DNA of 64,000 nucleotides from Corynespora cassiicola. Lineage: Eukaryota; Ascomycota; Dothideomycetes; Pleosporales; Corynesporascaceae. Each line of letters opens with the position of its first letter. Position 1 is the stretch's first letter. The position numbers and the translations under genes are program-made. The notes beneath the pieces were generated by a model, which was not told the origin of the DNA, searched no databases, and saw only the letters and a list, made by a program, of their open reading frames with translations. Below are positions 34,699 to 45,336 of the stretch, one piece after another. The stretch covers positions 3,224,001 through 3,288,000 of the forward strand of contig JAEUWY010000005.1 of NCBI GenBank assembly GCA_022059125.1. The letters are read 5' to 3'.

Positions 34699-35262
34699 GC
34701 TGTCGCTGGGATGGAGGCGTGCAGGCGGCGATGAAGAGGGATTGTGTGTGGGTGAGTGGGGTGAAGCAGGGCGATTGGAAGCTCTTATACGTCTCCAATG
34801 TGTGCACTGCTGCGCGCAAGCTATGATGCCATTCGCGTCTCAGCCGACGCGTCCCTGCCCAGGTACTGCCGGGTCAAAACCTTGAAATCGTCCATGGAAC
34901 CCGGTTTTGGACCAAGGCGTACCAACACAGCGGACGGCAGCAGAGCGATGACATCGCCCAAGATCTGGAGCGCAAAATTACAGGACCTTAGGACTGTTAC
35001 GATGCCGCACGAAAACGGGAGCCCCACGAACCGCGCCAGGGTCCACTAGTGTCATCACGTGGTGCTCGGCATTCACGTGACTGCACTCTTGTTAGCGGGC
35101 TGGAGAGCGCCCTTCGGAAGGGCGCACGCCATGGCCTCTTCGGGCAAGGCCAGCAAAACTATCCACGGACCGTTCCTCATGGACACCCCGACTCGTATAT
35201 ATGAACCGCCCTCTTGAGCTCTTTATGGCCCCGTTACCAGCCTCTCCTACCCACCGCTCACC
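34699..35262. promoter_or_regulatory. Divergent promoter region with two CACGTG boxes and a 19 bp palindrome
   Basis: Located between a minus-strand gene and the plus-strand MFS gene. CACGTG boxes, the core site of bHLH factors such as Cbf1 or SREBP-type proteins, are at 35056-35061 and 35074-35079. A palindrome GCGCCCTTCGGAAGGGCGC is at 35107-35125. The regulator is not known. Confidence 0.5.
35196..35202 (+). promoter_or_regulatory. TATA box of the MFS transporter gene
   Basis: TATATAT, 61 bp before the ATG at 35263, followed by a CT-rich leader, the usual layout of a strong fungal core promoter. Confidence 0.6.
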
Positions 35263-36630
35263 ATGTCGGCTACCGCCACCGAGGAACGTATCGAGCTATC
35301 CTTGACCCGTGCAGCATCCCCAATCGCTGGCACTCGCACCAGCAATAGTCTAGCTGCACCAGACCCCGAATATTCGCCCGAGGATGCCGCTTACTCGACG
35401 ACAGCCATTCCCGACGGTGGCTACGGCTGGATAGTTGTCTTCTGTTGCTCACTCTTCACCTTCTGGATCAACGGAATCATCAATTGCTGGGGTGTGGTAC
35501 AAGCAGCTCTTCTCCAATCCACCCTTTCCACCACTTCTCCTTCGACGCTTTCGTTCGTCGGGAGCCTGGGCCTTGCTGGAGGTGTCGGATATGGCCTTTT
35601 TGCCATTCGCCTCGTGCGTTGGCTAGGCTCAAGTCGTGCTTCTCTAATAGGCGTCTTACTCATGGGATTGAGCTTGATTGGAAGTAGCTTTTGCACCAAC
35701 AACATCGCTGGCCTGTTTGCGACGTACAGTTTGCTTTCCGGTGCAGGCACCTCCATCGTATACGCCGTATCCAATGTGCTCCCCGTGCAATATTTCTCCG
35801 GGAAATTAGGCCTGGCAAATGGCCTCGTAAAGCTTGGTGGCGGCGTTGGTGCGACTGTCATGGCTGTTGCTCTCGAAGCCCTCAATCGACGCGTAGGCAT
35901 TGCCTGGACATTTCGTATCCAAGGACTCATGACTATTGCCACCTGTGTTCCGGCCGCCTGGGCGCTGCAAGATCGGGTGCACTTGCGTAATGTTCCTTTC
36001 ATCGACTTTTCCATGTTCCGTTCCGTTCCTTTTGTCGCCGTCTTTCTGGCCGGAGCAGTTGGCACCTTCGCCCTATTCGTTCCACCTTACTATCTACCAC
36101 TTTTTGCACAGTCTATTGGCCTTTCATCAAGCACTTCTGCTGGGTTGGTTGCTGGGTTCAATGCATGCAATGCTGTTGGTCGATTCACCGCCGGGCCGTT
36201 GTGTGACAAGATCGGGCCAGTCAACATGTTCCTCTTCACTATGGCGCTAAATGCAATCTCCATGTTAGCCATCTGGCCTGTTTCAGCCTCGCTCGGCCCC
36301 CTCATCGTCTTTGCTACGTTGAATGGCGTGGCTAATGGGGCTTTCTTCACCGTCCTGCCAACAGTTGCTGCGAGCATGTTTGGCCCTGGAAGAGCAGCCG
36401 TTGCCATGGGCATGGCTGCTACAGGCTGGTTTGGAGGCTATCTCATGGGAGCTCCTATCGCTGGCTACTTATTGCAAGCTGCTGGTGGAACACGCTCTGG
36501 TACCAGTAAGCAAAACGTTGACGTCTACCGGCCTGCTATCTTCTACGCTGGTGGGGTCGCCACGGCGTCGGCTGTATTTGTCCTCCTAGCTCGTTTAAAA
36601 GTGTCAATGAAAATGAAAAAGAGGGTATGA
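35263..36630 (+). CDS. MFS transporter, monocarboxylate/riboflavin-type (Mch family)
   Basis: A 455-residue single-exon major facilitator protein of the plasma or vacuolar membrane. The hydrophilic N-terminus (about 50 residues) is followed by PDGGYGWIVVF (50-60), the signature opening of fungal and animal monocarboxylate-porter-like proteins, and about twelve hydrophobic segments with a central loop after WALQDRVHLR. The conserved NGLVKLGGGVGATV helix and the RFTAGPLCDKIGPVN loop (MFS A-like motif between helices 8 and 9) are present. Members transport monocarboxylates, riboflavin or secondary metabolites, and substrate cannot be assigned from sequence. A TATA box and paired CACGTG boxes precede it. 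It converges with the methyltransferase gene 267 bp downstream. Confidence 0.9.
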   Translation: MSATATEERIELSLTRAASPIAGTRTSNSLAAPDPEYSPEDAAYSTTAIPDGGYGWIVVFCCSLFTFWINGIINCWGVVQAALLQSTLSTTSPSTLSFVGSLGLAGGVGYGLFAIRLVRWLGSSRASLIGVLLMGLSLIGSSFCTNNIAGLFATYSLLSGAGTSIVYAVSNVLPVQYFSGKLGLANGLVKLGGGVGATVMAVALEALNRRVGIAWTFRIQGLMTIATCVPAAWALQDRVHLRNVPFIDFSMFRSVPFVAVFLAGAVGTFALFVPPYYLPLFAQSIGLSSSTSAGLVAGFNACNAVGRFTAGPLCDKIGPVNMFLFTMALNAISMLAIWPVSASLGPLIVFATLNGVANGAFFTVLPTVAASMFGPGRAAVAMGMAATGWFGGYLMGAPIAGYLLQAAGGTRSGTSKQNVDVYRPAIFYAGGVATASAVFVLLARLKVSMKMKKRV

Positions 36631-36897
36631 TCAAGACTAGAGATGAGTAGCTAGGCTACCTATCCTTAGAAGGCAAATCTACCGCTGTAGGTACATTTTA
36701 GATACTTGTCTAGATAAAGTAGTTTTGAGGATGCATATCGCTAAAACAGTGCCAACATCCAGCGCCTTTGGACAAGAATATATCGACATATAGTGGGTGG
36801 GCCTATATGTAGCACGACTATCAATAAAGCGGTTGTTCCAAGCCTGTAATACAATTCAAATGTAGAGTGATTTTAGGAAATACTGCGTAAGCCGAGA

Positions 36898-38135
36898 CTA
36901 AGATTTCCTTGCCACGATAATGACACCTTTTACAATGCCACTCTTCGCCCACCACCTGAACATCAGTTTCGCTACATTAAAAGAACCAATGCTCATGCCG
37001 ATCATCTGCATCCTTTGATTCTGTTGCTCCAAATACATAGCTAGAGGGGCAAAAACCAGTTCCGAGATATCCCTAATGAGTATGGCTTCCTTAGAGTAAC
37101 CAGCTTCGACGAGTTTTGCTTCGTATACCTGCGGCGTAACAAAGTTGGCCCATGGTGCCCCCAAAAGAGTAGTCAAACACCTGAGAAGTATCATCTGACC
37201 TAGAGAAGCTCCTGGGGAGAGGCAAAGGTCGAAACCCATGAATGAGGCGTCCAGCACGCGACAAGAGTGATTGATAACCGCCCAACGGGAGGGAGAAAAA
37301 TGATATGCAGTATCCAGTGCCAATGCCCACTTTTCATGTTTGTTGGCCACTGCATGAGCCACACTCTCTTTGAGTTCTTGCGTCCAGGCTTGAGGATTAC
37401 CAGCATCGGCACAAAACAATCGTATGTCAGGTTCGATGTAGCTACCATTTATTTGTTGATGTGAAGATTTAAGCGACTGATCCTTAGCAATCATTCGATT
37501 AACATGGCACTCCGCATATTGAAACTGGTTCCGGTCCAAGGTGATACCGATGTAGGAGTCGAATGCCGGGCCGATGCCGCTATGCCAAAACCGATCATTG
37601 GGCTTGACAGCACCAACACCCATGAGGTAAATTACTTGGTCTCCACATCCAAAACCCAAGTCTATTAGAGATCTTGTTCTCTTTCGAGTCAGTGAATCGT
37701 CGATGGAATCCCCTTTGCTGCTGAACCCTGCAGTGCAGAGGACTTCATCAAGCAATTTTCGACATGCATCCGTCATCGTAGTCGGGTTGTCCTCGGATTG
37801 CGTCTATTCCCATGAGTTTCAATATAGATAGGGGGCTGGTATCGTACAGTGTCCCTTTTCCAATAGCCCATGTTCATCCACATGGGTGGAGGAAGCAACA
37901 GATGTAGTCTCCCATGGTCTAGGCCATAAATGGAGCTGCCCGACTCTTTGTGGTCGAATCTGCCGCTGGCGGCGCGTATCGCGAGTCTACTGATGCTTTT
38001 GATGATTGGCACGAGGAAGACGCCACACATGAAGGTAAAAGCATGAGTGGAGTTTGGCGCCCACTCGAAAGTGGGAGATCGGCTTGTCGCGAAGAGCGCG
38101 ATACCCACGGCAAAAACTAGGACAAGCAGAGCCAT
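36898..38135 (-). CDS. Membrane-anchored SAM-dependent methyltransferase
   Basis: Two exons (37848-38135 and 36898-37791) joined through a 56 bp intron (GTACGA...CCGAG) give 393 residues with the continuous junction YWKRDT-DNPTTMTDACRKLL. Two N-terminal hydrophobic segments (about 1-20 and 30-50) suggest membrane anchoring. The PPPMWMNMGYW block comes before SAM motif I, SLIDLGFGCGDQ (about 138-148), as in class I small-molecule and lipid methyltransferases. The acidic residue after motif I lies in YIGITLDRNQ. The substrate is unknown. The gene lies 294 bp downstream of, and in the same direction as, a flavin oxidoreductase resembling the COG2907 group, whose bacterial relatives accompany cyclopropane fatty acid synthase-type methyltransferases; a lipid role is therefore possible but inferred. 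The start was placed at the ATG 12 bases inside a non-ATG extension. Confidence 0.78.
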
Positions 38136-38429
38136 TCTCGTTATCACCCTGAAATGGAGGGTTCGTGTCGCAGCGTTGTGATTGTATGTGGCAGGGTGTC
38201 AGATGAGTACCGACGCGTGGTGATGGGAGCTTTTTGGGTTGTCTGAGGGCACCCACGTTTGAGCCACGGGTGGCGCCGGGCGCCGGGGGCGGAGCGCAAC
38301 ATACTGACACTAGACTTTTTATGGACGCCAAGCGCAAAAGATTGCCGTTTTCATTTGTATGACGAGGTGGAAGTAGGAGTAGAGGTAGTCGCTGTTTGCA
38401 AAATGCTCGCTCAGGTCTCCAGACTATCG

Positions 38430-39788
38430 CTACCAAGGCACATCAACTTCAAACGCATCCGCAACTCGCATGGCTGATACTACACAACCCTCCAGCAGCA
38501 CCATCCCATCCCAGCACCAACCCCCGGCTAGCCAAACATTTCCGTCCCCATTCCTCCAAGCTGGCAAGGGTTTTTCATCAACAACGACAACAGGGGTATC
38601 TTGTAATATACTATTAATAACTTGTTTGCTTCCAGGGCTCCTCAATACACGGGTGAACTTGGCCGAGTGTATTACATGCGCGGGATCAATGGGACTGAAT
38701 GGGCATGTTGTCACGACGGCACCGCATGGCTGTGCATGCAATGACTCAGTCTTGTGTACGCCGACGTTTGAGGTACGAAGAAGGATCAATTGTGCCCCGG
38801 AGCCCCCGCTGGAGTTTGGTGTATGACTATGGAGATCCAGGGCGGACAAATCAGTGTGTACAACGCTTTCGACTAGCACGGTAGGGATTCGATTCATGTG
38901 GTATCGGAGAGGCTCGAATATCTGGCCTACGATATCCGGCGCAACAGCGAGAATGACACGATCGTAGTGCTCTTGGTGGACAGTGTTGCTGGCGCTACCT
39001 GTCTTCCTCCATGATACTCTCACGCCGGCTGCGAGGGGTTCGACACGCGATACGGCCGACGATAGCTGGTAGTCGATGCCGCGAATGAGCCGATCCTGGA
39101 CCGTCTTCACGCCGTTGGACACGATGTAGTGTGGCTGCCGGTGAGTACGCTTCTTGTACTCGACTATGTCGCTGGCCGGGAACCCAAGGAGCGACTGGTG
39201 CGGGCAAGTCGTCACACTCGAAATGAGGGGCAAGAGGTAGTAGGTGGTGAAGTACTGCGGGAGGCATATGCGCTTCAAGTATTGGTCCAGTGTCTCGGGC
39301 GAACCTTGGGCGCTGGTGGGCCATGGCGCCACTAGGAAGCAGCACAGGCAAAACCAAGAGTAGCAAGCCAGTAGATAGACGACTTCAATAGCATGCGCGG
39401 CGGTCGCCATGGGGCCGCGGTGCGGGTGCCATGTCGCCCGGTGGAAGTTGGAGGCATGTACAAAGTACGACGAGCCCGGCGTTGTCTTTGCAAATTCGAA
39501 CAGGAAGGGCTGCGAGCGGAATTGGATGCCCAGATGCTGGTACATGGCTTTCAAATTGCCATAGAAGCCGCCGGCGAAGGCGCGCATGGGGAGGTCGACG
39601 CGCTCGGGCTCTTCGCTTGCGGCATTTGGGATGGAAACGGAGGCAGAATCCAGGGACAGGGCGGCGCCCGACTCGAAGACTTTGACTGCATACCGCTGGC
39701 GGGCGTCGTGGTGGAGCAGATAGGCGGTGACTAGGCCAGCCATGCCCGAGCCCACGACGGCCACGCGAATGGGTCGTTGGGGCGCCAT
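38430..39788 (-). CDS. FAD-dependent amine oxidase-like protein (COG2907-like)
   Basis: A single-exon frame of 452 residues starting at MAPQRPIRVAVVGSGMAGLV; the dinucleotide-binding GxGxxG (GSGMAG, 13-18) is followed after the helix by VKVFESG with the ribose-binding Glu. The middle carries a hydrophobic pair (about EVVYLLACYSWFCLCCFLVA) that could anchor it to a membrane. The C-terminal flavin-contact segment is NVWLAGGWCWDGMVLLEGCVVSA, the family's last motif. Its plan (YLLPLISSVTTCP, IVSNGVKTVQDRL) resembles the predicted NAD/FAD-binding proteins that act with cyclopropane or other fatty acid-modifying methyltransferases in bacteria, in line with the methyltransferase gene just downstream. 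Substrate is unknown. An upstream in-frame non-ATG extension was not used. The gene is divergent from the FMO gene. Confidence 0.82.
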   Translation of the reverse strand: MAPQRPIRVAVVGSGMAGLVTAYLLHHDARQRYAVKVFESGAALSLDSASVSIPNAASEEPERVDLPMRAFAGGFYGNLKAMYQHLGIQFRSQPFLFEFAKTTPGSSYFVHASNFHRATWHPHRGPMATAAHAIEVVYLLACYSWFCLCCFLVAPWPTSAQGSPETLDQYLKRICLPQYFTTYYLLPLISSVTTCPHQSLLGFPASDIVEYKKRTHRQPHYIVSNGVKTVQDRLIRGIDYQLSSAVSRVEPLAAGVRVSWRKTGSASNTVHQEHYDRVILAVAPDIVGQIFEPLRYHMNRIPTVLVESVVHTDLSALDLHSHTPNSSGGSGAQLILLRTSNVGVHKTESLHAQPCGAVVTTCPFSPIDPAHVIHSAKFTRVLRSPGSKQVINSILQDTPVVVVDEKPLPAWRNGDGNVWLAGGWCWDGMVLLEGCVVSAMRVADAFEVDVPW

Positions 39789-40402
39789 GGGCAGTGGGGA
39801 GCGAAAGGTGGGATGGGAGGCGATGCGTCTATGGTGCGGTGCGTGGGAGAGAAAGTACACGGCATGTTAGCAGCAGCTCCGGGGAAACATGACGAAAAGT
39901 TGCGCCAGGCTCTTTCCTATGGGCTAGCCTTTCACGTGCCAGTCGACCGCAGCAGAATGTTAAAGTTTCATAACCCCTGTATAGCACCTCGGACGTGGGG
40001 ACAGGCCATATTTGCGTGCGCGTGTGCGCGTGTGTGCGTGCAGAGAAAGCTTGGGCACCTAACAGAAGCCGACGACATCTGGGCGCCTGGCAACTCGGGC
40101 AATGCAGCCAGCACGGCAACGGAACCGGCCCACTTGGTGGCTGGCACAGAAGAAGACAACACGCGCCAACGCTGACACTGCCTACCTAGGTACTCTGCTT
40201 GCATTGCTCGCCCTGCTGTGGGGGGACGGTTGATGTCATGACATATCGATGCGCCGCTGCCGATTGGCGTCGCCCATGCCGGGCCGAGCGTTGATCCGCC
40301 CCGGCTGCCCTCCCTCAATCGGGACCGTGGCCTGCACCGCAGCGCCCAACAGCCCCCGACAACAACTCCTGCGTCTGTCAACTCCTGGCTCGCTTTGCTA
40401 TC
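39789..40402. promoter_or_regulatory. Divergent promoter region between flavoprotein genes
   Basis: 614 bp between two start codons on opposite strands. It contains one CACGTG (39933-39938) and one TACCTAGGTA palindrome (40183-40192). No independent gene is supported here; open frames overlap on both strands without domains. Confidence 0.5.
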
Positions 40403-42368
40403 ATGGTCCCCCTTCGAGTGGCTGTCATTGGCGCCGGGTATGTTGTGCCCTTCGCATCCCAAAGCATTCCCGTTGCGGCGGAAATGCTGACGGCCCCGCT
40501 AGTCCCGCCGGGTTAGTAACACTCAAGACACTTCTGCAAGCATCAACTCCAGACCATCCAATTGAAGTATGTCTGTTCGAGGCCGAGGATGATATCGGTG
40601 GCACGTTCCAATATCGGTCCTATGAGAATGCTGAACTGGTCTCCTCGAAGCAATTGACCACCTTCTCGGACCATCGCTTTCCGCTGTCGACTCCAGACCA
40701 TATCTCTCTGCCTCACTATGTCGACTATCTGAGATCCTACGTACGTCGTTTCGATCTTGCATCGTCGATCAAACTCGGGTGTCGCGTGGCTTCGGTTTCG
40801 CCCTTGACCAAATCACTTGACCAGCAATGGAGCCATCGCGTAAAATATTTCGACACAAACCTGCGTCAAGAGCATGAATTTGACTGTTCGCACGTTGCTA
40901 TATGCACCGGTCTTCATGTAGAGCCCAATATCCCCGACATCCCAGGCGTCGAGAATATAAAGGGCGAGGTGTTCCATTCGTCTTGTTACAAAACAAGAGC
41001 TCAGCTACAAGCCAAAGACGTCCTCATTCTGGGCTGTGGTGAGACAGCCATGGGCAAGTCCACCCCACATATGCACCTCGCACATACTGATCATCTGAAG
41101 ACATCGCTTACGAAGCCACCAAAGCTGGTGCCAATTCAGTGACAATGTGCTTCCGTACTGGCTTTTTGTCATTTCCGAAGGCCCTATCCCGCTTTCAGGT
41201 TTTTGGCAAAGTGTTCAAAGGCGGTCTCCCCATTGATGGCCTAATCACCAACCTGTTTGAAACAGCCTACGTTCATCATGCGATAGCTGCCAGCCGACTC
41301 CGCTGGTTTATTTCCGACTACGTTATCAAACGTGTTCTTTGGTTTTTAACTGGAACACAAGCCGGAATGAACCAACATGTGGGTGCTTTACCAAGCGATC
41401 GTCTCGGAAGAGCCTATGTCTTCTTGAACAAAAGTAGCAAAGCCATGCCATATTTGAACCGGCCATACCAAGAAAAGCATCCCTTGGCATTTTTAGGAAA
41501 CGGCTATGTAGACCCTCCTGAAGATGCCAATTCCAAGAGATGGGTGGATACGTGTACATTTCCAGAACGCATCGACAATTCAGGCAGGATTGTGTTTGAG
41601 AAACGTGAGGACAGAAAGGACTGGAGGAGAATGAAACATGCCGAAGTAAGGCCCAACTGTGTGGTTTACTGCACAGGGTATGTGACCTGAACCCCACGAT
41701 TATGTGCGAAACTGACTAAAATTTTAGCTATAAGCAAGTTTTCTCGTGGCTTGATCCTTCCTACCCCACCGCGTCTGATGCTACCACTCGGAACATTCTG
41801 GCCCCTTCACACCAAGACATTGCTTTTATAGGCTTTGTTCGTCCAGGTGTTGGAGCAATTCCACCTATCGCAGAACAGCAGGCCATGTGGTGGACTACCC
41901 TCATAACAGGACGTATGTCCATTCCTACTGATCCCTCTCACTACCATCTTCTCGCTCGCAAGGCGTCACGCATTCACTATGGCGTCGACCACAGCGCCTA
42001 CATGAGCACGCTGGCCAAGGATTTCGGCGGCGCCCCGGGTCTGATTCAGTTGTGGTGGGACCATGGTCTAGATATTCTTTTGATTTATTGTTTCGGGGCT
42101 TCGTTTGTAACCTTCTACCGGTTGGTAGGGCCTTTTAGGTCCGACCAAGCCCCGCACATTGCGAGAACAGAACTAGCAGAGACAATTACTCGCCGTGGAT
42201 TACTAGGGAATCTCTTCTTTGGCGTAAGTTCCCTTACCACGCTCTACCTTTTAGAACATTAATAGTTTGGCTTAGGTTATTCCAATGGTTTTCTACGGCC
42301 TTGTCAATAGTTTCGCCTGGCTTCTTGAAGTAATTGGTCTCATACCGGAGGAGAATACCGCTGTGTGA
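40403..42368 (+). CDS. Flavin-containing monooxygenase
   Basis: Five exons (40403-40437, 40503-41053, 41101-41677, 41728-42223, 42276-42368) give 583 residues. The enzyme would use FAD, NADPH and oxygen to hydroxylate a nitrogen, sulfur or carbon atom of a small substrate. Evidence: N-terminal FAD site GAGPAG (10-15, split by intron 1), IGGTF in the second FAD contact, the FMO-type stretch KGEVFHS (165-171), the NADPH site GCGETA (189-194), and a C-terminal hydrophobic tail (IYCFGASFVTFYR and a final MVFYGLVNSFAWLLEVIGL), consistent with membrane association. Intron 2 (41054-41100) begins with GC instead of GT; using it restores ETAMDIAYEATKAGANSV. The last intron restores a tail that the unspliced frame would lose. 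Substrate is unknown; members are often placed with secondary metabolism. Confidence 0.86.
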
Positions 42369-42961
42369 GGACAAGCATTGATTAGTAGAGTGATTTGGCA
42401 GCAAAGAAGACTCTAAAAAGTTTATTTTTGCTTAATAATATATGTTGTATGTTTTTGGCTCTTATTTGCCTAATTGCTGCACTTGGATGACTATTACGTG
42501 CTATTCTTAACTGTCTAAAGATGGAATCTAACAGACGCAGCATAAATTTTTTTTTCATTTCTATTATACTTTACTCTGTTGTTATTATCTAATTGTATTT
42601 CGGGCATTGTTTATGGGTAACTCTTGTGTCTCTGTTCGACAATTTTTGGACTACCTAGTCCGCATACGATTTGTTTATTTAATTCAAATTAATTATATTT
42701 AGTGTTAACAGCAAGTAGCTGTAGAAAAAAACCTGTACTTGACATATAGTTTTCACTTGCCCAGCTGATAATATATCACGTTTTCTATTATTTACCTTTT
42801 CCATGCTATATCAAGTAGCCTAACCCAAAACGAGCGACGTAGCAAAACACAGATTACCCCTCGCCATGCCTTGCAATGCAGAAATAAACCCAAATGCAGC
42901 CTTATACAAATTATATACTTTTGTTTCGTCTCACGTGTACCGGTCACACTTCAGGTTTTGA
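42369..42961. other. Convergent intergenic region
   Basis: 3' space between the monooxygenase (plus) and the amino acid transporter (minus). AT-rich with T runs, as in 3' untranslated regions; no gene seen. Confidence 0.6.
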
Positions 42962-44692
42962 TCATGTCTCTGCCCACCTTACAATGGTAATACTGGTGGT
43001 ATATACCATGGCAATGACTCCAACAACCATCATAATCCCATCCCCAAGCCTTGCCAGCCTTGTCTCAGCTACACCGTTGTAGTGAAGAAACGCCGGGTAA
43101 ATATAAACAAGAGGCACACATGCAAAGCTGCCAATCAATGCAACGAACTTGTCGAGATTGCTTGCGCCAACCACGGATATCAATCCAGTAAGCAAGACCA
43201 AAGATGTTCGGAAAATGTTTTTTTTCCATTTGGTCAGGTTGTTTTGCTTGCCTGAGCGGTGGCCGAATATTCTGCCCTCAATGATACGCAAGGCAGGGAA
43301 CAGTTGGACTGGCTCACCCACCATGACAGCCATGGCGTAGAGAAATTGGACTGCGTTGACTAATTTGCTGTCTTGAGGAAAGTTGGTGATGATCTCTACG
43401 CTAACGCGGTTGCCAAACGTGCCGTAACAAAGGAAGCCGACAGAGGTAAAGATAATAGTAATGAGTAACATGACTATGAAGAGCAACTTGTTGAATTGTT
43501 CCGGATGCTTCATGCTGGATTGAATGGGCAGAATGAGCCCGATTCCTTCGAATGTGAAAATTGCCGACCCAATGGTGAGCGTAAAGTCGCGTGGGTTGAA
43601 TAGTTCAATGGTAGGATTGAAGCCTCCCATCTGAATGATGCTTGAAATGTCATACCAGTATATATACGTGAGGCCGATCAATATGAAGACGTCAGCTAGA
43701 ACCGCCGCAGGGCCAAGTTTAGAAATGTTGCGGATAAAAGAAAGAGGAATCAGAGCTATGAGCTGGATTCCAATGAGAGCATTCGTGGAGAGGGGCGCTT
43801 TGGTTGAGTGTGTGACCGCGTTTAGAAAAGAGGCCAGGTTGTCTGCCGTGAAGATAATTCCGGCACAGACGAAGCCAATCTGTGAGATCGTGATGGAAAA
43901 GAGGATGAGCGACCGTAGCCGGGTGCCAGAAATAGCCTCTCCTAGTTCTCCGTAGCCTCCGCCGTAGCGAGATCTGCATTGGAGCAGCAGGTGGAAACAG
44001 AGGGAAGTAACGACAGCGACGGTGATCAGAGTAATGGAAGAGAATAGCATTCCACCATTCTTGAACGCTTTTGGCAAGAACATGATGCCAGTCCCAATAA
44101 AAGCTTTCAAGAGGGTGAAGAAAGCTTTCACATTGGAGGCATCGCCCTGGGCCTTGAGGCGTCTGGAGCTCTGTCGGCGTCCGAGCAGTGGCCGCCGTTC
44201 CCCAGCTTCGGTCGATTCTTCATCCTCAATGGCACTCTCGTCTTCGGATTCGGCAAGATCCTCGCCTGCAAAATTGCCGTACAGCTCAAGGAAGGATATA
44301 AAGTTTTTGGTGACGGGAGAAGCCACAAAACTGACTCGCCGACTCTGACGTTCGAGAAACTGCCTCCTGAAGCCACCCGGGACCAGCTGCTGAGAGACTG
44401 GAAGCTCATCATGGTCTGTTTCCGACTCGGCGTATTCGGTGGGATGCGAAAAGGTCTTTGATCGGTGATGCATCTGGGCGCGGCGGGCGTTGGCGTTGAT
44501 TTTGTACATGTCCCGGTGTATGTCACCACCCTGCAGACGCAGCGAGGACTCGGCCGTTATGCTGTTCGAGCCCGCGGAACTGGCATTTTCCACGGCCTCA
44601 GGGGTGCTGGCATCAAAGTCCGCAGAGAAGCCCGGGTCGAGATGTCGCGACAGGACCCTTGCATGTTGAATGTCCTGCTCGGAGTCTGCCAT
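42962..44692 (-). CDS. Vacuolar amino acid transporter of the Avt3/Avt4 (AAAP) type
   Basis: A single-exon 576-residue protein. The long hydrophilic N-terminus (about 180 residues, acidic, with an AEDESAIEDEE-like patch and RRPLLGRRQSSRR) is typical of Avt3/4 and SLC36 relatives. It is followed by KAFFTLLKAFIGTGIMFLPKAF, the signature first transmembrane helix of this family, and about ten more membrane helices, with the conserved CSRYGGGYGELGEAISG-like loop (here CRSRYGGGYGELGEAISG). Yeast Avt3 and Avt4 export amino acids from the vacuole into the cytosol; this role is inferred by family. The start is the first ATG of the frame. It is divergent from the membrane protein gene that begins at 45337. 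Confidence 0.9.
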   Translation of the reverse strand: MADSEQDIQHARVLSRHLDPGFSADFDASTPEAVENASSAGSNSITAESSLRLQGGDIHRDMYKINANARRAQMHHRSKTFSHPTEYAESETDHDELPVSQQLVPGGFRRQFLERQSRRVSFVASPVTKNFISFLELYGNFAGEDLAESEDESAIEDEESTEAGERRPLLGRRQSSRRLKAQGDASNVKAFFTLLKAFIGTGIMFLPKAFKNGGMLFSSITLITVAVVTSLCFHLLLQCRSRYGGGYGELGEAISGTRLRSLILFSITISQIGFVCAGIIFTADNLASFLNAVTHSTKAPLSTNALIGIQLIALIPLSFIRNISKLGPAAVLADVFILIGLTYIYWYDISSIIQMGGFNPTIELFNPRDFTLTIGSAIFTFEGIGLILPIQSSMKHPEQFNKLLFIVMLLITIIFTSVGFLCYGTFGNRVSVEIITNFPQDSKLVNAVQFLYAMAVMVGEPVQLFPALRIIEGRIFGHRSGKQNNLTKWKKNIFRTSLVLLTGLISVVGASNLDKFVALIGSFACVPLVYIYPAFLHYNGVAETRLARLGDGIMMVVGVIAMVYTTSITIVRWAET

Positions 44693-45336
44693 TTCGAATG
44701 AGGAGTCCCAACACTTTTTTGGAGATTGTTGCTGATAGGGGGATGAATAGGTTCGGAGTGTCGCTCAATTCAAGCTGGCCAATGTTGTTTCAGGAAGAAA
44801 AGTCAGAGGTGGTCCGTGACAGTGACATCATAGAGCTTTTTGCTACGTTGGCAGGTCACGAGCGCCTCCAGTGCCGATGCAGCGAAATTCGGGAAAGGAT
44901 ATAGCAGTTATAACAATATAGAGCAGGAGTCTGTAGGACAAACATTACAAGAGACTGCCCTCGGGGGCGAAGCTTTAAGAAAAGGTCATGGAACATTCAA
45001 GATGAGCGGGGCCTTGGCGTGGAGAGAGCGCCATACCCATTGCGGTATGATCGTTCCAGCAGCATTTCACGTGCACAAGGTTGCATCTCACGTGAGTCCG
45101 ACCAAGCTCCGAGCCCATTCCAGCATGATGATTGGTGTGTGAGCCGAGGGCAGCCGCAGTGACTTAGGATATGGCGGATAATTGTTTAATCAATATACTT
45201 TGTCGGCATTGCGACTTCACCCATTGACCAGCTGTGAACACGTTTCGGCTCGCTCTACTGCCGCCGGAAAGAGCCTTAAAGCCCAAAGGAAAGGTTGTTC
45301 TCCCCGTTCGACCACACTTTACATGCTCCTGTCCTC
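44693..45336. promoter_or_regulatory. Divergent promoter region with paired CACGTG boxes
   Basis: 644 bp between two opposite start codons. CACGTG occurs at 45068-45073 and again at 45089-45094, the second within the palindrome CTCACGTGAG. No gene is supported inside the interval. Confidence 0.5.

Noticed and set aside
35421..36065. Minus-strand frame of 214 codons opposite the MFS transporter gene
   Set aside because: Mirror frame of a transmembrane protein; Pro/Arg/Thr-rich with no domain.
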